From contig JALGQZ010000002.1 in the NCBI GenBank assembly GCA_023105745.1, forward strand, positions 74,565,285 through 74,629,284: DNA of 64,000 nt. The letters run 5' to 3'. Origin of the DNA: Austropuccinia psidii. Its lineage: Eukaryota > Basidiomycota > Pucciniomycetes > Pucciniales > Sphaerophragmiaceae. Below, in pieces: positions 23,344 through 33,969 of the stretch. Position 1 is the stretch's first letter. The number at the start of each line of letters is the position of its first letter. Below the pieces are notes generated by a model that worked only from the letters and a program-made list of their open reading frames with translations, had not been told where the DNA came from and ran no database searches. The translations under genes and the position numbers were made by a program.

Positions 23344-26300
23344 GTTGGAATCATGATGTGTTCAATGGTTCTCACTTATTTCCTTCAAGAGCACAATTGT
23401 GCACTCTGAATACTAGTGTCAAGAAATCTTTAAAATTTCGTATTTTCTCTTCTGTCTCTGATATTCTTTATAGTATTCTCATTGATTCTGGTGCTACAAA
23501 CTCTTTTATTTCAAAGAATTTTGTTCTCAAGTACTCATTGACTCTGTCAGAGCTCCCTGAAAAGATTCCTCTTTTAATTTTGGATTCTAATTAATCCCCT
23601 GCCTTGTTCATCACCCATTATACCAAGTGGGTAGTTGACTTGCCTTCCTCCCCAAGCTTTGAATGGGACTTCTTTATCATAGATTCACCCAAGGGAGAAG
23701 ACCTGATATTGGGCTATGATTTCCTTTACCATTTCAATCCCATTATTGATTGGAAAAATGGATTGATCACCTATGATTCTAGTCATAAGGACTCTAGTGG
23801 TATTATTCCTTCTACTAGTAATGACTTAGCCACTGCTTTCAACAGTGTTGCTCTGGTCGGTGAACTTAAGACACCTTCCCTTCCTTCTTCTGTCCATATC
23901 CCTTCCATTATTCCCTCTCAGTCATTACTTCCATCAAGAGATGAAGTCTTTAAAGAGATAAAGGATGTTGGAGAAGATGTTGCCATATCTTCACTTCATC
24001 TCTTTCAAGGGGATATGCACCTTCCTCCCTTATCTTTTCATGCATCCCTGGAGGAGCAGTGGGATGAGGAGGAAGAGCCAGAAGAAATTGAAACTGTGTT
24101 GAAGGTTGTTCCTCCTGCTTATCACCAATATTTGGATGTATTCTCCAAGGTGAAAGCAGAGAAACTTCCTCCACACCGCGCCTGTGATCACCATATTGAA
24201 TTGGAGGGTCTTCTACCTCCAATTGGTGTTATCTACTCATTATCAAATCAAGAGTTCAAAACACTGCGGGCCTACATTTCAGAGAATGTAGAGAAAGGTT
24301 TCATTAGACCAAGATCCTCTTCAACAGGAGCACCTGTCCTTTTTGTCAAGAAAAAGGATGGAGGTCTCCGTTTGTGTGTTGACTACCGCAAACTCAATGC
24401 TGTCACTAGGAAGAACAGATACCCTGTTCCTCCTATGAACCAGCTCCTTACCGTATCCAACAGTTCCACTATCCTCTCCAAGATAGATTTGCGTGGTGCA
24501 TATAACCTTCCGAGAATCAAAGAGGGGGATGAGCACTTAACTGCCTTTAGAACCAAATATGGTAGTTATGAGTATTTGGTCATGCCATTTGGTTTGAGCA
24601 ATGCTCCTGCTTCTTTCCAAAATCTAGTAAATGATATCTTTGCAGATTTTTTGGATGTGTTTGTTGTGGTTTATTTAGATGATATTATGGTCTTTTCCAG
24701 TTCTTGGGAGGAACATGTCAAACATGTGGCCTCTGTCCTCCGAAGACTGAGGGACAAGAATCTGTTTGCCAAAGCCTCCAAGTGTGTATTCCATGCCTCA
24801 AGTGTGGAATATGTGGGCTATGTTGTTTCAAGTGATGGCCTCAAGATGGATTCTTCAAAAGTCCAGCAAATCCTCAATTGGCCTCAGCCCAAAAACATCA
24901 AGGCTCTTCAATCCTTTCTTGGCTTTGCCAATTTTTATCGTCGTTTCATTAAAGATTATTCCAAAAAAATCCCTTCTATCACTTCCCTTCTCAATAAAGA
25001 TTGTCCTTTCATCTTCAATGAGCAAGCTCTTAGTCAGTTTCAAGAACTCAAAGAAGCTTTCACCTCTGCTCCTATCTTATCCCATTTCAATCCATCTCTA
25101 CCTACTATTGTAGAGACTGATGCTTCTGATTAAGCGTTGGGCGCCATACTGAGTCAGGTGAATGACTCTGGAAAGCATCCCATTGCATTTGATGGTCGCA
25201 AGCTCTTACCAGCTGAACTCAACTATGAAATTCATGACAAGGAACTCCTTGGAATATTTTGGGCTCTCAAGCACTGGAGGGCATTTCTCCTTTCTCTTTC
25301 CAATCCTTTTGAGGTCTTCACAGACCACTCTTCCTTGCAGTATTTCATGTCTTCCAAAGTTCTTACTTGTCGTCAGGCCCGTTGGGCTGAATTTCTCTCA
25401 GAATTTCATTTCACTATCACTTACCGCCCAGGCAGGCTGGCCACTTTACCAGATGCCTTGTCACGTCGGGACAACGTGTACCCAGAGAGGGGGGTGGACT
25501 TCATCAGCAAGAATCCTCAAAATTTTCATCAAGTACTTAAGCAAGATGGAATTCAAGAGTCAAGATTCTTCTCAATCAAAGTGGAAATTTTCTCAGATTT
25601 AGTGGACAAGATTAAAAAAGAAGTATGGCAAGACAAAGACTACAAAGAAATACTCAAGCAACTAGCAAGAGGTGAATGAGTTCCAGATTATTCTCTTGAA
25701 CCTCAAGCCAAGTTATTATTATTCAAATATAGAGTGGTAATCCCAAGCAATGAAGAACTTCAACTCAATATTCTTCAAAAGCGTCATGACTCACCATTGG
25801 CTGGCCATCCTGGCCAGGAGAAGACCCTCAAGCTCATCAAGAGGGATTTTTATTCGGCTGGCATGAATCAATTCATCAAGGACTATGTGTCCTCATGTCA
25901 GCAATGTTCAAGACACAAGAGCATTCATCACAAGAAGTTTGGATTACTCAAGCCTCTTTCAATTCCGTCTGGTCCTTGGAATTCATTATCAATGGACTTC
26001 ATCACTCAATTGCCACTGTCAAACAACTTTGATTCAATTTTAGTAGTTGTGGACAGATTCTCAAAAATGGCAATCTTCATTCCAACTTATGGCACAATCA
26101 CTGCTCTGGATTTAGCTAAAATCTTCATTAGTCATGTATTTTCCAAGCATGGACTTCCAGTCAGTATTGTCAGTGATAGAGGATCCCTATTTGTTTCATC
26201 ATTTTGGACTCAATTGTGTCAGCAGCTCAAGATATCAAGAGATCTTTCAACTGCCTTTCACCCTGAAACAGATGGACAGACAGAGAGGGTAAATCAGATA

Positions 26301-27059
26301 CTAGAACAGTACCTTTGGATGTATGTCAGCTATCATCAAGATGACTGGTACACCTGGCTCCCTCTGGCTGAATTTGCCTATAATAATGCAGAACATTCAT
26401 CAACCAAGAAATCACCTTTTTTCACCATTTATGGAAGAAATCCCAACTTTGACTCAATCCATATTTCTCAAGACTCACCTGCTGGAAAGTTATCAACAAA
26501 ACTCCAATCAGTACAGCAAGTTGTCAAAGAATAATTAGATTCAGCAATAAGGAGATTCAAGAAGTATGCAGATAGAAATAGAGCAATTCCACCTGATTTC
26601 CAACCTGGGGACAAACTATGGCTAGCTTCCAAGAACATGAAGACAACAAGACCCACCAAAAAATTATCAGAAAGATGGTTGGGACCTTTTGAAGTTCTGA
26701 AGAAGATTGGAAGCCATGCATATCACCTCAAGTTGCCTCAGCAATGGAAGACAGTTCACCCTGTATTCCATGTGTCTTTATTAGAACCAGTCAAGCATTC
26801 AACTATCCCAAATCGCCATCAATTGCCGCCACCACCAGTTTTAGTGGAGGCGCAAGAAGAATGGGAAGTGGCTCAGGTTCTGGACTCAAAACTCAAAAGA
26901 GGTAAATTATGGTATCTTGCAGAGTGGAAAGGATTCAGTGAAGACCCAGAAAGGACCACTTGGGAACCAGCTCCAAACCTTACCAGCTCACCAGATCTTG
27001 TCAAGGACTTCCATTCATTGTATACAGACAAGCCTGGTCCAAATACCTCAAGAGTTTGA
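23338..27059 (+). pseudogene. B2 Pol: protease, RT, RNase H, integrase, chromodomain
   Basis: All in one frame. Aspartic protease LIDSGATNS (about 23480), RT with [26 protein letters not shown] and YLDD (about 24671), RNase H (about 25075-25480), integrase HHCC (GHPGQEKT to CQQCSRHK) and DDE core (SMDFITQL, VSDRGSLF, QTERVNQILE), and a chromodomain (KLWYLAEWKGF, ERTTWEPAPNL) ending at 27059. In-frame stops are at 23592 (GAA to TAA), 25131 (TAA in the RNase H start), 25677 (TGA) and 26532 (TAA). No frameshift separates these parts, so decay is by point mutation. This is the only B copy here that keeps the chromodomain. Confidence 0.92.
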
Positions 27060-27060
27060 T

Positions 27061-27538
27061 TTATGGTGCTTGGTGGGGAGAAGAAGTTATGAAAGTAAGT
27101 TCCTCTCCTGGCATGCACCTTTAAGGGGGTATTCTACCCATATGTTGTTGTAAGCATCACCTTGGCCACTTTGTGAGCACTTGTCAATTCTTTGGACAGG
27201 TTCAGGAAGCATACAACACCAATACCCCCCCGATTTGGACTTATCAAGGTATGGCCAAATATTCCTTTCTTTGTTTTTCTTTTCTTTCTTCTTATTTATC
27301 ATTTCAATTTATGCCAATCATCATAATTCAAGACATTCATTACTTCAAGTCATTTACGGCAATTCCTTTCAGAAGCCATTTATGGCAATTCATCTCAGAA
27401 GTCATGTATGGCAATCTTTTTCAATTTTATGGTGCTTGGTGGGGAGTGGAAGTTATGAAAGTAGGTTCCATCTCCTGGTATGCATCCCTGAGGGTTCTAC
27501 TTCTTGTAAAACATCACCTTGGCCACTCTGTGAGCATC
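27061..27538 (+). repeat. Direct repeats in B2 3' region
   Basis: The unit begins TTATGGTGCTTGGTGGGGAG and runs through TCACCTTGGCCACT to TGTGAGCA. The two copies start 366 bp apart and have diverged. Between them, three 27-bp-like units of CAGAAG..CAT..TATGGCAAT occur at about 27350-27416. Confidence 0.75.
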
Positions 27539-28196
27539 AAATGCTTGGTTTTCATTTTTCAGACACTTTTTGGCCAGAATCAAGCAACTCACTACAAGAA
27601 GGACCAACCATCAGGATTTCTCTTTATTTCTTTCTTTACTCTCATTTTCTCTTATTCTTTTATTTTTCTTTCTTTATTTAATTTTATAATTCCTTTTCCT
27701 TTCTTTATTTCTTTTAGAGCAGCAACATCCACCTCCAAATCACGTATTGGGAGATTCCTTTATTTTTTATTTTTTATTTTTATTTAATTTTATTTTACTT
27801 TTACATATTTTATTTCATTTATTAGTATTTATAAGAGTATGAATAGAAGCCAAACCAAACAACTGTTCTAACACCACCCAAATCGTCAAAGTTCGAGGGA
27901 ATTCAGTCATCAACTCATGAAGAATACCCAAGCAGAAGGGTCAGGATGTCAAGTCAGGCCACTTCAAATTCAGAGAAAACCCTCAAGGAAGTGGGCCATA
28001 ACTCAATTATGGCCCCCCCCACTCAAGCCCTCCTTGGGCTGGATTCATCACCCAGGGCCTCCCCTGCAACCTTGGGGAGGCCATGGTCTTGGTGGTCCTG
28101 GACCCCCCAATGGGTCCAGGCCATGTAGGTGAAGTTATGGGTCAAAGGGCCAATCTATGGTCCCCAGCAAATTTGGGCCCAGGGGGCCTCCAATAG

Positions 28197-28275
28197 CCCC
28201 CACGGACCGCGGACCGCGGCGTAAGGTCCACGGCGCACGGCCCACGGACCGCGGCATACGGTCCGTGGACCGTAG
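28197..28275. repeat. CpG-rich inverted/tandem GGACCGCGG cluster
   Basis: Repeats of CACGGACCGCGG and related words. They include a perfect 9-bp inverted repeat, CCACGGACC (28242-28250) and GGTCCGTGG (28260-28268), around a 9-nt loop. The composition contrasts strongly with the AT-rich, CpG-poor surroundings. Confidence 0.75.
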
Positions 28276-28958
28276 GACCCCAAAGAAGTAAAATGGCCAA
28301 TAATGGCCAAAAATCGAAAAATGGCCTAATAGGCCCAGGAATCCAATAATACCCTAAATGGCCATAGATGGCCATAGGTCAAGAAATCAACCATAATCAC
28401 CCAGAACCTCAAAATAGCCAGAAATTGCCATATGTTCTAATATTACCAAAGATCACCAAGAAGACCAAATAGGCCAAAAGGGCCATAAGGGAATGATCCA
28501 TCCAGACCTACCATAGCAAGGGCCACAGCCCAAGATTGTTATGGGGGGCCGTTGATGCAGCTTTTTGAATCCAATGGGGACAAGAACCCTGAACTCACTT
28601 TTTATAAATACTTCTGATTAAGTCTGGCCAGATGGGTACACTTCATATACTCATCTGGCCCCATTTTTGAGCACAGGAGCTCAGGGGCCATCCATTTGGG
28701 ATACAACCCAAGGCCAGGCCCCAAGGACAAGTAAACTCACTGAATCAGAAGAAAAGTTTAGTCCGAAGTGGGGTACTTACTCAAAGTTAAAAGAAGGAGG
28801 GAAAATAAATTTAATTGACAGAGAAGAGTTGAAGAAGGATTTCAAGATAATGGTCAAAAGAAGAATTTCTGAAGGAGTGTGTGGGGTATTGAGATGCCAC
28901 TCAATAATGGCAGGGTATTATGGTGTTCAGGAGCCCACCAGTTTCAAGAGGGGGATAC

Positions 28959-29704
28959 TGTAACAACCATCCATCAGGGGTAAGGGTATTCATTCATACA
29001 CCCACTCAAACACCCCAAATAAGCAAATCCAGTATCTGCATCAGCATTCAGTTTCAGCAATCTTCATTCTGAAACATGCATACAGCTTGGTACAGCAATA
29101 CAGCCTGTCAACACCTGTACAGGTTGGATTCACCCAATACAGTTTAAATACACCAGTATGGAGCTGTATGATCACTCAAATACACCACACCTCTTGTACA
29201 GGACCTGTATTGGCCAGACTCAATTCAATCATCAATTATTCTCATGAAAATTCTTCCTCTGGATCAGGGCTGGTGATTCTCACATATACCAGCCCCTCTT
29301 TCTCCCCCTGGGGACTTTTCCCCAGTTAATTAATTTAGTTTATTTATTATTTTATAATTATTCTTATCCTTATAATTGGGTATTATAATTATTTAATTTT
29401 AAGTTAGTCTTTGCCTTTTCTCTCTTCACCTGTACAGTATGAGTTGGGTGGCCATATCCTTATTAACCCTTCTCTTTCCATTCTGACAGGTTGAAACAGT
29501 GGACTTGGACTTGTTTGTGGTTGGCTCTTCTATTTCTTACTCTTATTATTTTGTTGCTGCTTTTCTTATATCTCTTTTATTACTAATTCATCATCTCTTA
29601 ACACTCTTAAGTGTATTCCTTCTTGCCATATCCTGAGCCCTCCATAAGTGCATCCCAGTTTACTGAGTGCCAGGCGCTCTTCACTTAGAAGAGGCCCTGG
29701 GACA
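28959..29704 (+). repeat. Chimeric B LTR (B2-like start, B1-like end)
   Basis: 746 bp. The first three quarters follow the B2 5' LTR (for example AATCTTCATTCTGAAAC and the CTGGGGA hairpin). The last 130 bp follow the B1 5' LTR (CTAATTCATCA, GTGCATCCCAGTTTACTGAG, CTTAGAAGAG). The switch lies between about 29540 and 29600. The right flank is ccaga, matching ccagc left of B1. Confidence 0.75.
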
Positions 29705-29992
29705 CCAGAAAGAGTAGCCCTCTTTTAAGCCTACAACAGCTCACATAGGCAGGCCATGGAGCAAATAAAAAAAAATATTTAGTGATAAACCTTTTACCTT
29801 AATTGGTTTAAGGATTAAATAATTGGTAGTCATGTGAAATTATCATAATTACTTAAATAACTCAGTTTACTTAACTACAAACTCATTTAGGGCTAACAAA
29901 TAAAGGATTAAAAACTGTAAATCTTTTATTCAAAGATAAACATCAATTTCCCAAAGTTATTAATGTTATTGAAAATCTAATCACAGGTTGTA
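29705..29992 (-). repeat. A3 LTR, second fragment
   Basis: Continues the LTR that stops at 1218. It aligns with A1 LTR sequence from about 43985 (CTTTTAAG, ACAACAGCTCACA, GCCATGGAGCAAA). It is cut at 29992 by a solo C LTR. The last five bases, ttgta, are that LTR's target duplication. Confidence 0.85.
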
Positions 29993-31404
29993 CGTCAGGC
30001 TGAGTCTATGATGAAGTAGTAATAATAGTATTTACAACTCTGAATATGACTGTGACACAGATAATTATGATTAAAAAAGGTTTTAAATGATAATATAAGG
30101 GCTTTACTATTGTGCAATAGTGGCAGTGAGCGCTGTTGAAAGCCCTAGGTGCAGTCTTACTAGTTGGGTTACTATAATAAGAGCTACAATACATTAAGAT
30201 TTAAGGTATACCTGATTATTTTCCAAAATTATAGCTGTTTTTGACAGTTTTACTACATTGGAATTCAAGAGCAGGATGTGGATTACTTTTCTGGAAGGGA
30301 AAAGGCCTCCTTTTGTGCTGAAATGGGGTGGAAAGGTCCTCTGGACCATCCACATAGAGGAAGTGGAGATTTTTCACTTCTGAATGCTGGCTTGTAGGCT
30401 GAAAAAGGCCTGTATACTATGTCTTGGGCTCAGATGTGGTTTTGAAACCACATCTGGGCAGTTTCCCCCAATACAGGGTGAATATTTTCATCTGGGGACC
30501 ACACAGCCCTCTTCTGACATGTATGATGCATAGAAGGCTGTACAGAACCTGTGAGAGACACCAGTATTGAGTAAATTATGAGTTATTAAAGTATAAAAAA
30601 GCTTATTTTTATATTTGACACCTCATAAACATAGGTGTAGGATGGTATCCCACATTAAAGGTGTATTGGCCAATCTGTGGAATTTTAACCTTAAAGCTGC
30701 TATAGATTTGTCAGTTTTTAATATTCCAAGCTCAAATTTGGTTCATTTTGTAGCCCTAGATGAGATCTACATGATGATTCTCATTTGGTATGGTTAAAAT
30801 TAAATATGGAAAAGGTATGCCATGTTCAATTTCTGTTATCCAGATATATGATTTTCTCAAAATCTGTATGGAACTTGTTTTCCCCATAACTTTTGTTCTA
30901 GATGAGATATTGCAAAATGGATGGAGCTATCAGATATCCCTGATTGTTCTCTTTCCAAAATGAAACCACTTTAGGTATCTCACTAAGACTGTAGAAGTTA
31001 GATGAGAAGTGAATATTTTATGCACCCTTATTTGACCTTATTTTGGCCATAAATTCTGTAGTTTTGGTACTAGCTCAATTTGGATAGTATCATTGGATAT
31101 CCCTAACTTAGAGCTTAAATTTGAATACCCATTTTCTGGCGTTAATTCTCTTTCTCTGGATTTCAAATGAGAGGTGAAAATCAAGGTTTATGCTCAGCAA
31201 CAACTTTGAGCAGAAATAACTTTGTTATTCTTTTTCCTGTGATGATGGGACTTGTATTTTTGGAAGCAGGTGCATTCCTCTTCCTTTTGATACCTTTTGC
31301 AGTTGTTTTGCTCAGCTCCATTTTTTGGTGATATTTTTCCCTACCATTGGTTTGTTGTATTTGGCTGTCATGCTTGTGCTCTGGTTTTGATTCAAAGGCT
31401 GACA
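29993..31404 (-). repeat. Solo C-family LTR with TSD ttgta
   Basis: Reverse complement of the C LTR: starts CGTCAGGCTGAG and ends AAGGCTGACA, 1412 bp. It is flanked by ttgta on both sides (29988-29992 and 31405-31409). It presumably remained after LTR-LTR recombination removed the body of a C element. The terminal T is mutated to C at 29993. Confidence 0.9.
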
Positions 31405-32448
31405 TTGTATTTTATGTGAATCTTTGAAGATTTGATGTTTCATGTGAAATAATAAAAAATGGACTGTAAGTAGAAATTTTAATTTTAATAATAAGGTCGT
31501 GATTATTTTTTGTTTTAGAATGGTTTTTCCTTTCTCCATTGGTCCTGAAAGGTTCAAAAGGATGCATCAAGAATTGTATTTTTAATGAATTTTTGAATTT
31601 TTACCTCATTTCTATGTAGCAAAGCAAAGAATAAAGTTACAGCTAGTTTCCATGGGATAAATTCATTGACACTAGTCCAAAAAGGGCTTTGATTACTCCT
31701 CTTGGGCTTATCCATGGAAATGATTAATAATGGACATGGTTACATGAGTCAGAGTTTCTCATTACCTCCTTGTCATGTCAAAATATCAGCTCATTTTCTA
31801 TTTCATCATGATTTAATGATATTTTCACTTGGTAACCAGGTTTGAAAAAGGTTTTAGTAGAATAATTGGGCAATTATTGGCCATTACTCCAATATTTAGA
31901 TCCAGAAATGTCTCAGAGGCCTCAGAAATTGGGTACCCTGGCTCTCTTTGACATCTTTTGTCCCCCTTAAATATTTTTATGTAAAAAGTAGTAATTCAGT
32001 CTTAAACACTGATATCTACTCTGGTTATATCAAAGTTGTATGTAAGAATACATTAATTCTAATTTTCAAAAACATTCATAACACTATTCTTAGCATATAC
32101 ACAACATGGGATTTCTCATATCCTCATTATTTTGATGTGGAATTGAGCAAAAAAAATGTTCACAATTATTTTATGTGTTGTTGAAGTATTCTCCATATTA
32201 TCACCTCATAGAGTTAATTTAAGCTTATTCGCCCTATGGAGCTACCTGTTGTGTATTTTTGTGTAGAATACAAATCTGGCCTTAAATCCATGGAATTACT
32301 TGCAAACAAAAAAGACATTCATGTCTTCTTAAATAAAAAAAATGAATTTTGGATATATGCATGACTTATGGGTTATGAATAGTTGAAAATTTCTTTTCAG
32401 ATAAATTGTGGCCTATTTGGGTATGTAAAATATACCTTAAGGCTCACA
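31405..32448 (-). repeat. A3 LTR, third fragment
   Basis: Resumes exactly after the solo LTR's duplicated ttgta and ends GGCTCACA at 32448, the complement of the TGTGAGCC start of A LTRs. It is followed by TTCCCTCCCACC, the complement of the A polypurine tract. Confidence 0.85.
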
Positions 32449-33221
32449 TTCCCTCCCACCAAAGAATAAAATGGTACTACAATTTTATTAGTGAGTGTAA
32501 AAGTCAAAAGATCCAAAGGGGGATTAATGTCCATTGGCCAACCTCGTTATATTACTCAGATCAAGTAATTAAAACAAATTTTTAGGCATAGAAAGTATTG
32601 TGGCCTTCTTTCATGCCTAAATTGTCTCAAAGATTTATCTGAGTCAGATATATCTGCTTCTTCCAGCCATTCATGTTCATGTACTGGGTTTATACCTCAA
32701 AGCCTCCCTCCTTTAATTAACTTCTTCATATGTTTGTCTTTATTCTGTTCCACTGGTGGTATAGTTAAAGAAGTTGGGTTCTTTGAAGGAAACAATTCTT
32801 TACCAGCTGGTTAATAGGGTTTAATTGGGCTTAGTGGAAAGGTGGGTTTTTTGTTTTCAAATTCACTACGTAATTCCACTTTAACTACATGGGGTCCATG
32901 TAAGGCAACAATAACAAAAGGTCCTAAATAAGAATCTCAAAGTTCTTTTGGGTCTTTAATAATATAAAAATTGAAGGTTGAAACTAGAACTAAGTACCCT
33001 ACTTTGAAGTCCAGTACTTTATGACACTTGTCCCATCTCTGTATTGCATATTCATAGGAGTAATGAATTCCTGTTCTTGCATGATTTTTCACATAATTCA
33101 GTATTAACTTGAAGCTGAAAGCTATAGGATAAATGTCAACCAAGTATTTCCTCAGCGTATCTTCTGGGAGTCTTGTATTCCATCCTTTCTCTAATATAGA
33201 AAGACTTTGACCTGTGGAAGA
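32449..33221 (-). pseudogene. A3 Pol remnant: integrase end and chromodomain
   Basis: Purine tract complement at 32449-32460, then decayed minus-strand coding sequence matching A1 45331-46130. One stretch reads as an ORF (33143-32937, with DKCHKVLDFKVGYLVLVST). The chromodomain part lies at about 32580-32750. Stops and substitutions are frequent. The coding sequence ends abruptly at 33221, where an A-type LTR follows in place of the rest of integrase. Confidence 0.8.
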
Positions 33222-33969
33222 ATTAAAGATGTTTCTATGAAACTGTTGATAATATTACTATTACTCAACAGTAATATCACTATTCATATGAAATATAATA
33301 GATAAATTTATTATAACAACAATTAAATAATTAATTGCTTAATTACTTCTTTCACATGTTATACACTACTAGTGATTATGACAGTAAGCAGTAATTGTCT
33401 ACAAGAATAAATTACAAGTATTTAATGATAAGACTTCTTTATTAAAATGATAAAATAGTTTTAATATTTAATTATGCTTTGAAAGAGCAATTATAAAGAT
33501 AATTCTTGAAGATAACTCTTAATAGAGAAAAACTTTAACAATTAAGGTATATAACTCTCTAATACTCCAATAATACCTTGATAAGAATTGGTAGAGAGAT
33601 TTGACAGATAAATTGTGTATTGAAAGGATTGGAATTGACTTATAAAATTAATACAACAATATAATAGTTAAATAATATTGAAAATAGTATACTTCTATGA
33701 TTTAATGTCTTTCTGATTGATTTGAAAAGATTGAAAACACTTAAGAAAAAGAATTAACTAATAATTACTTGTTGGTACTAATGGTATGATTGAATAATAA
33801 GATGATTTGGAAAAAACAGGAAGAGGGGGCCTCTTTTAAGTCAAAACCACCTCACACAGGTATGCCATGGAGAAAACTGAAAAGCCAGTGAGTGAGAAAA
33901 CAATTATTCTCTTTGGATTATTGATTGCATCATCTGTTGTCACATAATATTATGACAATTACTTAATTA
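33222..33969 (-). repeat. A-family LTR (A4), partial, cut by A2
   Basis: Minus-strand LTR beginning AATTAAAGATGT. Its first bases are altered compared with TGTAAGATGT. It aligns with the first 750 bp of the A1 LTR as read on the plus strand, up to CATAATTACTTAATT, and is interrupted by A2. It could be the 5' LTR of A3 after an internal deletion, or a separate insertion into A3. The remaining 1.17 kb should lie beyond A2, outside the window. Confidence 0.75.

Larger units (their letters stand above)
27060..28958 (+). other. B2 3' noncoding region, purine tract at end
   Basis: About 1.9 kb between the pol stop and the 3' LTR. It holds a pair of about 115-bp direct repeats (27061-27180 and 27427-27538), three short repeats between them, a T/C-rich stretch, a GC- and CpG-rich segment (28197-28275), a TGGCCA-rich stretch (about 28290-28500) and the purine tract AAGAGGGGGAT (28946-28956). 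An ATG-less ORF at 28667-28963 has no recognisable domain and I do not call it. Confidence 0.7.
1219..29704 (+). mobile_element. B1: Ty3/gypsy chromovirus, interrupted by D1 and by C1/B2
   Basis: Segments are 1219-2434/2439 (5' LTR and leader), 13438-18413 (rest of leader, gag, pol) and probably the end of the LTR 28959-29704. Five bases flank each end: ccagc before 1219 and ccaga after 29704. They match at four of five bases, so they look like an aged target-site duplication inside A3. D1 sits in the leader and C1 in the last part of pol. The B1 chromodomain, 3' noncoding region and most of its 3' LTR are missing. Confidence 0.75.
20468..29704 (+). mobile_element. B2: Ty3/gypsy chromovirus with recombinant 3' LTR
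   Basis: Full coding complement (gag, protease, RT, RNase H, integrase, chromodomain), 5' LTR, repeat-rich leader, 1.9 kb 3' noncoding region, purine tract (28946-28956) and 3' LTR. The left flank (ttgag) and right flank (ccaga) differ, so this is not a simple insertion. The right flank matches the left flank of B1 instead. See the chimeric LTR entry. Confidence 0.88.

Noticed and set aside
27173..27787. ORFs of 204 and 166 codons downstream of B2 pol
   Set aside because: Composed of T/C-rich, Phe/Ser/Leu-rich sequence across a direct repeat, with no homology visible. Probably noncoding 3' region.
28667..28963. 98-codon ORF before the B2 3' LTR
   Set aside because: It ends in the LTR and overlaps the purine tract. 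There is no ATG start, no domain and no second copy in this window to compare with.
20468..29704. B2 as a simple insertion with its own target duplication
   Set aside because: The flanks ttgag and ccaga differ, while ccaga matches the left flank of B1. Recombination explains this and the missing C1 remainder.
31181..31557. Small minus-strand ORFs in and next to the solo C LTR
   Set aside because: LTR sequence, and one spans the LTR boundary. No matching ORF is conserved in the C1 or C2 LTRs.
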